Translations under genes and position numbers: made by a program
Assembly (NCBI RefSeq): GCF_937920395.1
Contig: NZ_CALEVF010000252.1
Coordinates: 1-14,525 of the forward strand
Direction of reading: 5' to 3'
Source: an uncultured Clostridium sp.
GTDB lineage: Bacteria > Bacillota > Clostridia > Clostridiales > Clostridiaceae
DNA: 14,525 nt
Shown: positions 14,318-14,525 of the stretch, in pieces
Layout: each line of letters opens with the position of its first letter
Position numbering within the stretch: position 1 is the stretch's first letter
Notes under the pieces: model-generated
Databases searched by the model: none
What the model saw: the letters and a program-made list of their open reading frames with translations, nothing else
What the model was told of the DNA's origin: nothing

Positions 14318-14525
14318 TATAATGTGGGAATAAAGTGTGACAAGTAGCAACGATATTTCTTAAATCAATTAATATAATATGTGATTATAAATATAGACTA
14401 TAAACATATAGATTATTTATGTCGAATCATATATAATGGTATCCTATTTAGTAATTTTTAATAATAAAAAATAGACCAGCTAGTTAAAGTCAACTATTTA
14501 TTTTAAAATTGTTTATAGTTATTTA
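14318..14525. other. Non-coding tail with a possible regulator site
   Basis: These 208 AT-rich bases contain no convincing gene and no obvious terminator for the MATE gene. The one structured element is TAGTTAA, two bases, TCAACTA at 14481-14496, an inverted repeat with a single mismatch that looks like a MarR-type operator; it would serve a gene beyond the window. A TATAAT at 14432-14437 has no good -35 partner. Confidence 0.4.

Noticed and set aside
1..14525. CRISPR array, tRNA, rRNA, transposase or prophage genes
   Set aside because: No regular repeat-spacer pattern, no tRNA-like cloverleaf and no transposase, integrase or phage structural gene was seen apart from the tailspike-like beta-helix protein.

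Overview
The window looks like chromosome of an anaerobic, spore-forming, low-GC member of the Clostridia. Base composition is strongly AT-rich, Shine-Dalgarno sites are strong, and the butyrate/lactate-type flavoprotein genes at the left are typical of that class. I cannot fix the genus. The block from about 2.8 to 9.2 kb is visibly more AT-rich than the flanking metabolic and transporter genes, as is common for surface-polysaccharide loci that move between strains.

Layout. (1) 1-2190: the 3' end of a GlcD-type FAD-linked (lactate/glycolate) dehydrogenase, then a complete short-chain acyl-CoA dehydrogenase and a clear rho-independent terminator. (2) 2191-2797: an AT-rich spacer with a palindrome, then a small unrecognised protein. 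(3) 2839-9173, minus strand: a tightly packed five-gene operon, in transcription order three GT4 glycosyltransferases, a Wzy-type polymerase and a Wzx-type flippase. The genes overlap or sit 10-13 bases apart. (4) 9361-10908, plus strand: a right-handed beta-helix protein with a pectate-lyase-3-like N-terminus and a phage-tail-like C-terminus, but no signal peptide. (5) 11022-11630, minus strand: the initiating sugar-1-phosphate transferase. (6) 11921-12796, plus strand: a xylose-isomerase-like TIM-barrel enzyme. (7) 12959-14317, plus strand: a MATE exporter preceded by a leader with a terminator hairpin.

How the genes fit together. The sugar transferase would load the first sugar phosphate on undecaprenyl phosphate, the three GT4 enzymes would extend the unit, Wzx would flip it and Wzy would polymerise it. 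This is a compact Wzx/Wzy-dependent polysaccharide pathway without visible chain-length-control or precursor genes in the window.

The main discovery is in the control regions. The two divergent intergenic regions upstream of the operon (9220-9270) and of the sugar transferase (11703-11750) carry the same module: 42 of 48 aligned bases are identical, with one 3-base indel. Read toward the polysaccharide genes, both copies contain CACC, exactly 16 bases, then CATAnnnTA. This fits the late mother-cell sporulation sigma factor SigK. I infer that the locus makes a spore-surface (coat, crust or exosporium) polysaccharide. Mother-cell expression would also explain how a surface-type beta-helix protein could work without a signal peptide. 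This is a prediction from sequence, not proof.
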